Shown here piece after piece: positions 23,624 to 34,901 of a stretch of DNA of 35,000 bases. Numbering within the stretch: the first letter of the stretch is position 1; every line of letters begins with the position of its first letter. Made by a program: the position numbers and the translations under genes. This DNA is from Planctomycetota bacterium. Its GTDB lineage: Bacteria; Planctomycetota; Planctomycetia; Pirellulales; Lacipirellulaceae. Under the pieces are notes generated by a model. That model made no database searches. It saw only the letters and a list, made by a program, of their open reading frames with translations, and was not told the origin of the DNA. The DNA is taken from the NCBI GenBank assembly GCA_029781135.1, contig JAKOXH010000023.1:1-35000 (forward strand), given 5' to 3'.

Positions 23624-24523
23624 TTAGAACAGCGGTTCTTGGCGGGAGCGGCGATGCCAAATGAGTTCCCAGGCGTAGCGGATAGGTGAGGCCAGCACGA
23701 ACACGACGCACAGTAGGGGAATGGCGTAGTTGCGAACGATCAAAATTGCCATCAGCGCAAACACGATGGCTACGAGTTGGGCGAACGATCTTTGGCCCCG
23801 GATAAACTGCGTAAGTGGGTGGGGATACCGAATTCGCGAGACCATCAGCACGGCAATGACGATGGCGAAGAACGGCACGATCCGCTGCATCCACCAATCG
23901 TATAGTTGGAACTTCTCGTGCGTTACGATCGCATTTTCGTTGCGCAGGAAATACGACAGCATGGCAAAGCTGGCGATCGTGGCCGCCGCGGCTGGCGTGG
24001 GAAGGCCGGCGAACATCGTGTGGTCGTCTTCATCATCGGTTTCGACGTTAAAGCGCGCGAGGCGAAGGGCGGCGCAACAAGCGAAGACGGCCGCGATCAT
24101 CCAGATGGCATCGTTGTGCAAACTAGTAAATTGCGGGCACATTTTCACGAGCAGGATGGCGGGTGCCAGGCCAAACGAAACGAGATCGCACAAACTATCG
24201 AGCTGAGCGCCGAAATCGCTTTGGCCGCGGGTGATGCGCGCCACTTGTCCGTCGGTGGCATCGAACAGCATCGCCAGTAAGATGAGCGCTCCGCAGAGCA
24301 TGAGATTGTGCGTCGGGTCATCGCTATCGATCAATTCGCGGGCGGAATCGCGCAAGTCTTGCGCCGATTTGAGCTTTAGCTCAATCTTGGGCGACGGTTC
24401 AAACGGCGCGTTGGGCAGCGGCTTTTCGATCCGCGCGAGCACGACGATCGCGAAGAATCCGCATACTAAATTGCCTAAAGTAAACAAGGTGGGCAAAACG
24501 GCGATAGCGCGTATCGGTTTCAT
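23624..24523 (-). CDS. pssA: CDP-diacylglycerol-serine O-phosphatidyltransferase
   Basis: PssA makes phosphatidylserine from CDP-diacylglycerol and serine in the inner membrane. The 299-residue multi-helix protein carries the CDP-alcohol phosphotransferase motif D-G-x2-A-R-x8-G-x3-D-x3-D: FDATDGQVAR, then G105, D109 and D113; D88 and D91 are the first two acidic positions. The ATG at 24523 follows GGAATGGAAAG; longer upstream reading is Arg-rich out-of-character sequence that overlaps psd and is rejected. An extra soluble stretch of about 35 residues (KPLPNAPFEPSPK onward) sits after the first helix. Confidence 0.95.
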   Translation of the reverse strand: MKPIRAIAVLPTLFTLGNLVCGFFAIVVLARIEKPLPNAPFEPSPKIELKLKSAQDLRDSARELIDSDDPTHNLMLCGALILLAMLFDATDGQVARITRGQSDFGAQLDSLCDLVSFGLAPAILLVKMCPQFTSLHNDAIWMIAAVFACCAALRLARFNVETDDEDDHTMFAGLPTPAAAATIASFAMLSYFLRNENAIVTHEKFQLYDWWMQRIVPFFAIVIAVLMVSRIRYPHPLTQFIRGQRSFAQLVAIVFALMAILIVRNYAIPLLCVVFVLASPIRYAWELIWHRRSRQEPLF

Positions 24524-24573
24524 CTTTCCATTCCGTGCGAACAGAGAACCTTGCTTAGAGCGATATTGCAAAG

Positions 24574-25242
24574 TTACTTCCAGCGAGCGACGACGTCGGC
24601 ACCGGCCCGAATTTTGTCGCCCACCTGAACGGCGATGTCGACAGCGTCGGCCGGCAATACAAGCTCGGTGCGTGAACCTAGTTTGATCATACCAAACTTC
24701 TCGCCCCGTGGGACGGTCTGGCCAATTTCGAGGGCACAGACGATCCGTCGGGCCAGCATTCCCGAGATTTGTCGGACGGCGAACCGTGTGGCCGGGTATT
24801 CCGTGTGCTCGAAGCCGATCCACATAAACTCGTTACGATCGGCACTTTCGGGCCGCAGGGCGTTCAGGAATTCGCCCGGGTGGTAGTGCATTTCGAGCAC
24901 GCGGCCGGGGGTGGGGGCGCGGTTAATGTGCACATTGAAAATCGAGAGAAAAATGCCAATTCGCACGCTGGGCCGGCCAATGAAGTCGTATTGGGGCAGG
25001 GGAGTGATATCGACGATCGTGCCATCGGCAGGGGCCACAATCGCCTCGGAATCGTTGGGGATACGACGGGGCGGGTCACGAAAAAAGCTGACGAGCCACA
25101 GGAGGATGATGAAAGGGATGACCGCGAGCCAGCGCCAGGGGCCACCGATCAAGAAGCAGGCCAGGATCGCCGCGATGAGCGGCCAGCCGAACAGGTTGAG
25201 GTCTTTCCAACCCCAACGAGCGATAGGCAGTTTTTCCAGCAT
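24574..25242 (-). CDS. psd: phosphatidylserine decarboxylase proenzyme, short type
   Basis: Psd turns phosphatidylserine into phosphatidylethanolamine. The 222-residue protein is of the short type: two N-terminal membrane helices (about 20-52), FRDPPR, VAPADG, the catalytic HINRAP stretch, and the self-cleavage motif KLGSRTELVLP near the C-terminus. Cleavage between G189 and S190 should form the pyruvoyl cofactor. It lies 50 bases upstream of pssA, so the two consecutive steps are probably co-transcribed. The ATG at 25242 coincides with the end of a 31-bp inverted repeat; no Shine-Dalgarno is visible. Confidence 0.94.
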   Translation of the reverse strand: MLEKLPIARWGWKDLNLFGWPLIAAILACFLIGGPWRWLAVIPFIILLWLVSFFRDPPRRIPNDSEAIVAPADGTIVDITPLPQYDFIGRPSVRIGIFLSIFNVHINRAPTPGRVLEMHYHPGEFLNALRPESADRNEFMWIGFEHTEYPATRFAVRQISGMLARRIVCALEIGQTVPRGEKFGMIKLGSRTELVLPADAVDIAVQVGDKIRAGADVVARWK

Positions 25243-25552
25243 GAACAAATAGCCCGGCCGTTTCGGCCGGGCGAAAGGGCTGTTGGGGATGGGGACTTAA
25301 GTATGTTGCTAGGCGTGCAAAAATTGTTTTCCCGGGTGGCATGTCCTCGTTCGCGCCAGCATGCTCACGCGAAACATTTGCGTTCTATCGCGAACGTGGA
25401 CATGTCTTTGTTTCGCGAGCGCATGCCACCCCTAAACCCAAACGATACAAACCATTAACGCAACTCGGGGCTCGCCTGCGGCTCGACCCCAGCCACCCGG
25501 CTGTGGAATATGCGGTGACACGCCCGGCCGAGACGGCCGGGCTATTTGTTCA
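25242..25552. repeat. 311-bp element with 31-bp terminal inverted repeats
   Basis: Positions 25242-25272 and 25522-25552 are reverse complements with one mismatch. Each contains a GCCCGGCCG / CGGCCGGGC hairpin plus TATTTGTTCA. Inside is GGGTGGCATG (25334-25343) with CATGCCACCC (25422-25431), and a GACCCCAGCCACCC tail near 25490. There is no ORF. It fills the space between psd and zwf. I see no target-site duplication. It may be a MITE-like element or two terminators that converged by chance. Confidence 0.7.
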
Positions 25553-25562
25553 ACAGCCAATC

Positions 25563-27017
<1,455 letters not shown>

Positions 27018-27023
27018 GTGCTA

Positions 27024-27163
27024 GTGGGAAATGGGGAATTGGGAGTGCGGAATAAAAGATGAATTGGCTACACAGTACATTCATTCGGGGAACTCGGCAA
27101 TTGGAGCGAAATCGCCAAGGGGAGAAATTGATTCCCCATTCCCCATTCGCAATTCCCCATTCG
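27024..27163. repeat. paired inverted heptamer tracts between the SDR gene and zwf
   Basis: 27024-27050 carries GGGAAAT, GGGGAAT, TGGGAGT units. 27131-27163 carries ATTCCCC, ATTCCCC, ATTCGCA, ATTCCCC, ATTCG. The latter touches the SDR stop codon, and the former is close to the zwf ATG. In the transcript this gives a GGGGAAT tract after the SDR stop and its complement before zwf. Confidence 0.85.
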
Positions 27164-27943
27164 TCAGATCGTCATCGCGGTGAAGCCGCCGTCGACGTAG
27201 ACGGCCTCGCCGGTGATGAAGCTGCCGGCAACGGGTGATAGCAGGAGGAGTGCCGCGCCGACGAGTTCGGGGGCGTCGCCGAGCCGGCCCATTGGCGTGT
27301 GGCGGAGAATGGCTTCGACGCGCGACGGGTCGAGAATCTTGCGATTCTGCTCCGCCGGGAAGAAGCCAGGGCACAAGCAGTTCACGCGGACGCCGTGCGG
27401 CGCAAATTCGCGGGCGATGTTCTGAGTCAGGCTCAACACGGCGGCTTTGGAGGCCGAGTACGTGAACACGCGCGAAAGCGGGCGGTAACTCGTCACGCTG
27501 CCGATGTTGAGAATCGCCCCGCTGCGGGCCTCGACCATGTGCTTGCCGAAAATCTGGCAGGCAAGGTGCGTGGCGAAGAGATTCGTCTTGAGGATGCGGT
27601 CGAAATCCTCATCGGTGATGTCGAAATACGGGGCCGGCGAGTTGACGCCCGCGCAGTTCACGAGGGCATCGACCTTGCCATGCTCCGCCAAAACCGTCGC
27701 GAGCAGCGCCCGTACCGATTCACGGCTAACCGTATCGACAGAGGCAAACGCAGCCTTGCCGCAGCCGGCGGCGATTTTCGCCACGCGCTCCTGGCCGCGT
27801 TCCTCGTTCCGACCGGCGACGACCACCGTTGCACCGGCACTCGCGAGGCCGCTGCACAGTTCGCCGCCCAGCACGCCGGTGCCGCCGATCACGACCGCAA
27901 CGCGGCCATCGAAGCCGAAGAGTTTTTGGAGGAAGTCGGACAT
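27164..27943 (-). CDS. SDR family oxidoreductase
   Basis: A 259-residue classical short-chain dehydrogenase. The NAD(P)-binding motif GGTGVLGG is at 20-27, NCAGVN at 96-101, and the catalytic triad S149, Y162, K166 (YSASK). PGFFPAEQNR after the active site resembles SDR enzymes acting on hexonates such as gluconate or mannonate (from memory, not verified). AGRNEER after the second strand suggests NADP preference through the Arg. It lies between gnd and zwf, so a role in sugar-acid metabolism is a reasonable inference. Fatty-acid or other SDR substrates remain possible. Confidence 0.88.
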   Translation of the reverse strand: MSDFLQKLFGFDGRVAVVIGGTGVLGGELCSGLASAGATVVVAGRNEERGQERVAKIAAGCGKAAFASVDTVSRESVRALLATVLAEHGKVDALVNCAGVNSPAPYFDITDEDFDRILKTNLFATHLACQIFGKHMVEARSGAILNIGSVTSYRPLSRVFTYSASKAAVLSLTQNIAREFAPHGVRVNCLCPGFFPAEQNRKILDPSRVEAILRHTPMGRLGDAPELVGAALLLLSPVAGSFITGEAVYVDGGFTAMTI

Positions 27944-27954
27944 GGCGGATGTAA

Positions 27955-28059
27955 AGATTTCAGATTTGAGATTTAAGATTTACGATTTCAAAACAAAACT
28001 ACTTTGGCCGCATACGCCGAAAATCACAAATCACAAATCGTAAATCAAAAAATCCAATC
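27955..28059. repeat. paired inverted heptamer tracts between gnd and the SDR gene
   Basis: 27955-27990 reads GATTTCA, GATTTGA, GATTTAA, GATTTAC, GATTTCA. 28021-28059 reads AAATCAC, AAATCAC, AAATCGT, AAATCAA, AAAATCC. GATTTACGATTT (27977-27988) is the exact reverse complement of AAATCGTAAATC (28035-28046). This is the AT-richest stretch in the region and stands out from the flanking genes. Confidence 0.92.
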
Positions 28060-28082
28060 TTGTGCAAACGTTTCGGAGTCGA

Positions 28083-29519
<1,437 letters not shown>

Positions 29520-29538
29520 GGGATTCCATCCATTTCGT

Positions 29539-29615
29539 GATTGCGGATTTCGGATTCCGGATTTCGGATTCGCACAAACAGTTTAATCCGCAATCCGCAA
29601 TCCAAAATCCGAAAT
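29539..29615. repeat. paired inverted heptamer tracts between the HAD gene and gnd
   Basis: 29539-29573 reads GATTGCG, GATTTCG, GATTCCG, GATTTCG, GATTCGC. 29585-29615 reads AATCCGC, AATCCGC, AATCCAA, AATCCGA. GATTGCGGATT pairs exactly with AATCCGCAATC. Only 11 bases separate the tracts, so the hairpin would have a tight loop. The first lies 20 bases before the gnd ATG, the second 11 bases past the HAD stop. Confidence 0.92.
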
Positions 29616-29625
29616 AGAGAGCATT

Positions 29626-30492
29626 TCAGTCTTCCACTTTCCAGGGCGGATGTTCGGGGAGAAACGTTTCGAATTCGTCGAGCAGCGATTTCTGGTATGC
29701 GCCGGTGAATGTGCCCGCGAAGAACTTCGGGATGCCTTCGTCGTGGAGCCGTTGCCAACTGGCTTCTTCCTGACCCGGGTTGATGGGGAAGAAGAGGCAG
29801 TTGTTCGCGGCGGCGGCTTTGAAGTCGCCGGGGGCGTCGCCGATCATGAGCGTGTGGTTGGCCGGGTATTGCTGCGAAGCACCGAGGGCTTCCTTCTTGC
29901 TGGCCACTTCCTGTCCGCAAATCGCGACGACGTACTTGGCCAAATCGTGCTCTTTCCACTCGGCTTCAAGGGCCGCACACGGCGTTTGCGAGCAAACGAT
30001 CATGTCGGCCTGGCTCGCGAATTTTTCGAGGCACGGCCGCACGTAAGGGAACGGCGGCACGTCGCGGACCATATCGGCGATGGCCTTGTTGACCGCCACG
30101 CTCCAGGCGAGCGTTTGCTTGAGATCGGCGTCGCCGGTTTCGGCCACTGCCTTTTCAAGCGTTGGGTTGCCCAGCTTGGTTTCGCGGGCGATCCAGGCGA
30201 CGAGACCCTGGGGCTTGGGAACGTTGATGCCGCGAGCCTTCACTTCCGGCCGGCGACGGAGCCAATCCAACTGTTCCACCAGCGCGGGAAACCGATTGGC
30301 ACCACGACTTTTCGAATACAGGTTTACGAACTCGGCCGCCTCGCGGGCGTACTTGCTGACCCCCTGAAGGCCGTAGTGATTGATGAAATTCGGAATGAAG
30401 CATTCCTTGTGCTTCAATTCCATCGAGTCAAAAACGCAGCCGTCGGAATCGATGCCGACGAGATATTGGTGCTTCGGTGTGAGCGTGAACAT
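29626..30492 (-). CDS. HAD-superfamily phosphatase-like hydrolase
   Basis: A 288-residue protein with all four HAD motifs: the nucleophile pair D15 and D17 (GIDSDGCVFDS), motif II VCSQTP (166-171), a motif III lysine in EVASKKEAL, and motif IV MIGDAPGDF with D219 and D223. A large helical cap lies between motif I and II (about 30-150). The substrate is not predictable; because it leads the minus-strand group with gnd and zwf, a sugar phosphate is plausible (inference). Confidence 0.85.
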   Translation of the reverse strand: MFTLTPKHQYLVGIDSDGCVFDSMELKHKECFIPNFINHYGLQGVSKYAREAAEFVNLYSKSRGANRFPALVEQLDWLRRRPEVKARGINVPKPQGLVAWIARETKLGNPTLEKAVAETGDADLKQTLAWSVAVNKAIADMVRDVPPFPYVRPCLEKFASQADMIVCSQTPCAALEAEWKEHDLAKYVVAICGQEVASKKEALGASQQYPANHTLMIGDAPGDFKAAAANNCLFFPINPGQEEASWQRLHDEGIPKFFAGTFTGAYQKSLLDEFETFLPEHPPWKVED

Positions 30493-30863
30493 CGCCTAGA
30501 ATTCGGTAAACATGCGGCAACTCAACATTGAAGGCCGCATTTTAGCGGTTGTCGGCAGCGTGGTCGAGGCTGCATGGCCGCTGGGCACGGCCAATGACCT
30601 TATCAAGTTAGGGAAGTTGTGGCTGGGTGGCATGGCCTCGGAGGTACTCCGACGTGGCCATGTTATTTGAGGGATTCCATGCTCACGCTGCGCGAGAGCC
30701 TGCCACCCTGCGGACTCGATGTGAAAAACTCATCGGCTTTGGGTCGCTGTGCGAAGTGACAGAACACAGTGGACTGCCTGGAGTTGAGTGCTGCGATTTA
30801 CCCATGACGCTGGGGGCTTGGCTTCGCTTCGACCCCAGCCATCCCTTTGCGGCGAAATGCGCG
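30493..30863. other. 371-bp intergenic region with a second GGGTGGCATG element
   Basis: The region holds GGGTGGCATG (30625-30634) and TGCCACCC (near 30701-30708) in inverted orientation, with a GCATGCTCACGC-like core in between. A GACCCCAGCCATCCC tail follows near 30832. The parts and order match the interior of the element at 25242-25552, though sequences have diverged and the GCCCGGCCG ends are missing. No gene is supported here. Confidence 0.65.
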
Positions 30864-32705
30864 TCAACGAATCGGCACCGGTTTGGTCGGTGCATACGCC
30901 GGCAGCTTTTGGATGCGTTCGTCGATTTCCTTCAACTGCTTGGTAAAGCGCAGGTCGGATTGCGAGCCGAATTGAGCGGCGAAGTCTTTGGCGGAAATAT
31001 GCTCGGGAAGTCCTGCGACGTCGGGCATGAACGACGCCACTGAAAAGGTCAGCCCGATATTGCCCAGCGTGATGTGCTTTTCCAACACGCTGCTGGCGAA
31101 GCGCGTGCCGGCGCGATCCGCGGCCAGATCGGCGAAGCTGAAGCCACTGGCGCGTTGCGAGTCAAGAAGCTCTTTCGCCAGCCCCGCGGCACGGGCGGCA
31201 TCGGCCCCTGCGGCCGCCGTGGCAAAGACGGTGGCGAAAAAGTGTTGGGCCAGGTCGCGTCGACCGCGCATCGTTGGCTCGCCCAAAACGGCCAACCGGA
31301 TCATTCGTTCGCTGGGCGGCTCGACCGCCGAGACGATGCCGCCGGCAGCAGGGAGTTTCGCGAGGAACTCGTTGTCGCTCAGTCCAATCGCGACGCCGTA
31401 CAGAAACGCTGGCGCTCGCACGGCGTCGGGTAGATCGACGGCCGCGTGGGCCGCTGCACGCACCAAATAATTGGTCAAGCCGTCGCCTTGCCGGCGTGAT
31501 TCCGCTATCGAAGCGCTGCCGGCGGCAATCGGCAACGCACGATTATCGATCGCGGCATGAACCATCGCTTTCACGATCGATCGTGTGGCAATCGCCAGCG
31601 GCGTGCTCGATTCCGAGCGCACGCGCTGCGCGTAACCCAGGGCCGCGGCATCATCGGGCAAAGATCGCGCGAGTTCCATGTAGATCTGGCCGAGTCGGCG
31701 GCGGGTTTCCGGGGCAAGTTCGCTTAGCTGCGTCAGATTTCGTCGCCGCATTTCATCGCTGATGATCGCCATGGCGAGCATATTGACGGGGTCAAACTGA
31801 ATCTTGTAGCCCGCGCTGCCGGCACGATTATCGCCCAGAACCGGCCGCATCACACTATCGCGTTCGGGGCTGTGCGCGGCGCCGAAATAATGGCCCAGTT
31901 CGTGGATCAGAAATTCGAGTTTCTCGGCCTCACTGATTTCGGGTGAGCCTTCACGAGCCAAGATATGCGAGTGAAGCGGTCCACGAGTACCGGCCATGTG
32001 GGTGCGGCCGCGCGTCATTTGCCATTGGCTCGTGAAACCGATGGCAAGCTTTGCGGGGGCCGGATTGACCTCGCGCTCAAACTCGTCGAGCGAGGCGATG
32101 AAGTCGGACGTGCTGTTGTCCGAGTTCCAGGTGCCGACCGCAATGACCTCTAACTTAGTGCGAAAATACTTCTCAAAGATGGCGGAAGCAGCCTCCACGC
32201 GGCGGCGGAGACGATGCTCCCAAACTGGCTGACGGCCTGGCTCTTCTTCATCGACGAGAATCTTTACGGTGACAATCGCGATCGGTGCTCGACTGGCCGT
32301 GCCAGGCAACGAATGGCCATTCATGAGAGTTCCATCTTCGCCGAGACCGATTTTCTGCACGTCGATTCGACCCTTATTGTCGCGGGCGAAAAAGTATGCG
32401 CAATTTGCGTCGAGCGAACGATTCATCGTCGCGCCCGGCGAAGAAACAGAAATATTTGCCTTCCCGTCGAGGTAAATCGGCACGTTTTCGCCTACCGCTA
32501 AGGTGAGCATCTGCGGCGCACCGCTAAGCGGTGCAAAACGCACGGGCAACGCGCGCCCGGTGCGATTGGCAAGCACGATGACATCGGCGGCCGCGCTGGC
32601 CGAACAGAGGATCAAGCAGCACGCGAGAAAATCACGCCAGTAACGACGGCGAAGAATGTTCGACGTCGCAGCGAATCGCAGAGAACTGTGGGGGAGCAGC
32701 CGCAT
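30864..32705 (-). CDS. secreted metzincin-type zinc metalloprotease-like protein
   Basis: A 613-residue protein with an N-terminal signal sequence (hydrophobic run about 26-40, cleavage near ASAAA). Residues 268-278 are HELGHYFGAAH, the exact metzincin zinc motif HExxHxxGxxH, and M286 (SVMRP) is the expected Met-turn. E269 would be the catalytic base. About 320 residues of Ala-rich helical sequence follow with no domain that I recognise. The N-terminal part (about 45-130) is beta-rich. Substrate and role are unknown; secretion is inferred from the signal sequence. It is 26 bases downstream of the SirB1-like gene in the same direction. Confidence 0.8.
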   Translation of the reverse strand: MRLLPHSSLRFAATSNILRRRYWRDFLACCLILCSASAAADVIVLANRTGRALPVRFAPLSGAPQMLTLAVGENVPIYLDGKANISVSSPGATMNRSLDANCAYFFARDNKGRIDVQKIGLGEDGTLMNGHSLPGTASRAPIAIVTVKILVDEEEPGRQPVWEHRLRRRVEAASAIFEKYFRTKLEVIAVGTWNSDNSTSDFIASLDEFEREVNPAPAKLAIGFTSQWQMTRGRTHMAGTRGPLHSHILAREGSPEISEAEKLEFLIHELGHYFGAAHSPERDSVMRPVLGDNRAGSAGYKIQFDPVNMLAMAIISDEMRRRNLTQLSELAPETRRRLGQIYMELARSLPDDAAALGYAQRVRSESSTPLAIATRSIVKAMVHAAIDNRALPIAAGSASIAESRRQGDGLTNYLVRAAAHAAVDLPDAVRAPAFLYGVAIGLSDNEFLAKLPAAGGIVSAVEPPSERMIRLAVLGEPTMRGRRDLAQHFFATVFATAAAGADAARAAGLAKELLDSQRASGFSFADLAADRAGTRFASSVLEKHITLGNIGLTFSVASFMPDVAGLPEHISAKDFAAQFGSQSDLRFTKQLKEIDERIQKLPAYAPTKPVPIR

Positions 32706-32731
32706 TACTCAATTTTACCTCGCCGCCGGGG

Positions 32732-33421
32732 TTACGTAGTTAGCAGTTCCTGAAGTTCTTGCATCGCGAACAGATCGCGCTCACGGTTGGAATGTGCGAA
32801 AACCGCCTGCAAGTTGTTGAGCATGCGGCTCAGCCACTGGCGGTGGGTGGCCGGCGCCAGCCAGGCGGGTGATGGCGTTACCGACCGCCCCGTGGTTTCG
32901 GCGATGCGGCGGTAGATATCGGTCGGCGTGAGGAGTTCGCCGCCGTAGAAGGGGTCCACGTACATCCACGCTCTCGAGTGAATCGCGGAATCATCAGCGC
33001 GCACGGCCGCCAGGAAGTGGCCGGGCGAGTTAATTCCACGCACTTCCAGGCCGAGTTGCTCGGCAACACACTTGTAAATCAGCACCAACGTAATTGGCAA
33101 ACCTCGGTGCGTGAGCAACACGTCGGGCAAATAGCTATTCGCGGGATTGTAATAAGCGGCCACGTTACCGCTGAAACCGACCACGTCGAACAGTACGTCG
33201 TGCAGGTGGGCCAATTTGGCATCCAGCGTGTTGGCCCGTACGCGATTGCGAACCGTCTCGGCTAAGCCATTAATCATGGCTTCTCCTTGAGCAACATCGG
33301 TAGCCAGATGTTCGTGTTGGGAGATCGCGAACGCCGCGCGGAACAGCCCGGATGTCGTATCGACGTGGGGCAGCTCGCGCTCAAACGCGGCGTAAGCCGC
33401 GGGACGGCAATAAGCAGGCAT
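32732..33421 (-). CDS. SirB1/transglutaminase-like family protein
   Basis: A 229-residue protein with the SirB1-type core: VGFSGNVAAYYNPANSYLPD (in the family this is FxGNxxDYYDPxNSFLN), then TLVLIYKCVAEQLGLEVRG and PGHFLAAV. The Cys in IYKCV and the His in GHFL fall where transglutaminase-like folds have catalytic residues, though activity is rarely shown for this family. The ATG at 33421 is used; a TTG at 33430 is an alternative. It is divergent from the TauE gene and lies just ahead of the metzincin gene. Confidence 0.85.
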   Translation of the reverse strand: MPAYCRPAAYAAFERELPHVDTTSGLFRAAFAISQHEHLATDVAQGEAMINGLAETVRNRVRANTLDAKLAHLHDVLFDVVGFSGNVAAYYNPANSYLPDVLLTHRGLPITLVLIYKCVAEQLGLEVRGINSPGHFLAAVRADDSAIHSRAWMYVDPFYGGELLTPTDIYRRIAETTGRSVTPSPAWLAPATHRQWLSRMLNNLQAVFAHSNRERDLFAMQELQELLTT

Positions 33422-33502
33422 AGTTGGCAAACGCTCCTACCCAGGCCAACGCTCTCACGAACTCGATTGGTGAATGCCTCAAGCCTCGGCTAAGATGGTC
33501 GC

Positions 33503-34246
33503 ATGGATCACACCCTGCTCTTAATAGTAATGGTTTTCGTGACGGCAGTTCTCTATTCGTCGGTCGGCCATGCCGGGGCGTCCGGTTACCTGGCGGCGAT
33601 GGCGCTGGTGAGTGTGCCGCCCGACGTCATGAAACCAACCGCTTTGGCACTGAACATCATCGTCGCCACGATTGGCACGATTCAGTTTGCCCGGGCCGGT
33701 CACTTCGCCTGGAAGATCTTCTGGCCGTTCGCGGTGACCTCGATCCCCTGTGCGTATCTCGGCGGCGCGACGCAGCTACCATTCCAATACTACCGTATCG
33801 CCGTGGGGGCCGTTTTGCTATTTGCGGCGGTACGGCTGATCTACACGGCCGCGAAAAAAGCAGAGTTCGAACCGAAACCGCTGCCCGTGCCGGTCGCATT
33901 GATTGCGGGCGCCGGCATAGGCGGCCTGGCCGGATTGACGGGAGTTGGCGGCGGGATCTTTCTGTCTCCGCTACTCTTGCTTGCGCAGTGGGCCAGCATG
34001 CGACAAACGGCGGCCGTCTCGGTCGCGTTCATTCTCGTGAATTCACTGGCTGGTTTGGCCGGTCTGGCTGGAGTGCTGACGAGCGTACAGCAGCTACCGC
34101 CGCAGATTCCAGTGCTCGCGATGGCAGTTGCCCTCGGCGGAGTCATCGGTTCGGAACTGGGAAGCCGGCACATCGCGCCCGCGGTGCTGCGGCAATTGCT
34201 CGGCGTTGTCCTGATTATCGCCGGATGCAAGATGATCTTTGCGTAA
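33503..34246 (+). CDS. TauE/SafE family membrane permease
   Basis: A 247-residue protein with about eight membrane helices and an internal two-fold repeat. The first half has SSVGHAGASGYLAAMAL and the second GLTGVGGGIFLSPLLLL, the glycine-rich signatures of TauE/SafE proteins, which export sulfite or small sulfonate anions. Substrate cannot be told from sequence. There are no sulfur-metabolism neighbours in view. Confidence 0.9.
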   Translation: MDHTLLLIVMVFVTAVLYSSVGHAGASGYLAAMALVSVPPDVMKPTALALNIIVATIGTIQFARAGHFAWKIFWPFAVTSIPCAYLGGATQLPFQYYRIAVGAVLLFAAVRLIYTAAKKAEFEPKPLPVPVALIAGAGIGGLAGLTGVGGGIFLSPLLLLAQWASMRQTAAVSVAFILVNSLAGLAGLAGVLTSVQQLPPQIPVLAMAVALGGVIGSELGSRHIAPAVLRQLLGVVLIIAGCKMIFA

Positions 34247-34346
34247 AGTGCCAAATTGCACCAAACAAAACGGAAAGAAGCGTCGCAAAATGCCGCTGGT
34301 ACGCGATTTAGGTGCGGCGTCCGCTTGTAAGCCGGCCCGGCAACCG

Positions 34347-34772
34347 CTACTTCTTTTCACCCATTTGCTCACGAATCCAGGCTTCTAACTCTTCCCAATT
34401 CACGGGTGGGAGTCTGCAAAGGTCGGGCCGCAACCTTTCCGCTGCGCGCACGTAAACATGCTGAATTTCGCTCTGTGCGCGGTCGGTGTTCCAGTGGATC
34501 AGCACGCGGATGCAGCGCGGCAGCGAGCCGGGAATCGCCATCTCGTGTCCGCAAAGTAGCGGCACTTCCAGCCAGCCCAATTGCCGGGCGGCTAAGGCGG
34601 GGAATTCAGCATCCAGGTCGGGCGTGGTCGTGAAAATCGCGCTGGCGACGTCTGCCGGCTCGATGCCATTGCGGCGGACCATCAGCGCCACAAGCTGCCG
34701 CGTCGCCGTTAATATTTCGTCTCGGGTGTTGGCGGCGACGGTCGTCGCCCCCCGAACTCCTCGACAAGGCAT
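34347..34772 (-). CDS. aroH: monofunctional chorismate mutase, AroH class
   Basis: AroH rearranges chorismate to prephenate for phenylalanine and tyrosine. The 141-residue protein aligns by eye with B. subtilis Aro[10 protein letters not shown] at the start, [19 protein letters not shown] and [11 protein letters not shown]. Active-site residues match with a one-residue shift: R7, E77, R89, Y107. GAGGAAAG lies about 8 bases before the ATG. The C-terminal tail is about 14 residues longer than in B. subtilis. Confidence 0.95.
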   Translation of the reverse strand: MPCRGVRGATTVAANTRDEILTATRQLVALMVRRNGIEPADVASAIFTTTPDLDAEFPALAARQLGWLEVPLLCGHEMAIPGSLPRCIRVLIHWNTDRAQSEIQHVYVRAAERLRPDLCRLPPVNWEELEAWIREQMGEKK

Positions 34773-34901
34773 GAACTTTCCTCGTGCTTCAGCCGAAAAT
34801 GGGGTTAAGCAAGGAACAATGCAATCCTCATGATACCATCTATACTGGAAGTTCGGGCGGGACGAAATTGAACTTCTCCGGCACCCCCTTTACTGGTTGG
34901 C

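Noticed and set aside
23624..24823. A longer pssA reading with 100 additional N-terminal residues.
   Set aside because: The extension is Arg-rich, overlaps the psd coding region on the same strand in another frame, and precedes the natural first helix. The ATG at 24523 has a better upstream sequence.
27955..28059. Short repeats that might suggest a CRISPR array.
   Set aside because: The units are 7 bases, degenerate and without unique spacers, and no cas gene is present.
29650..30531. A 293-codon open frame on the plus strand.
   Set aside because: It is antisense to the HAD gene, where all four HAD motifs are in place.
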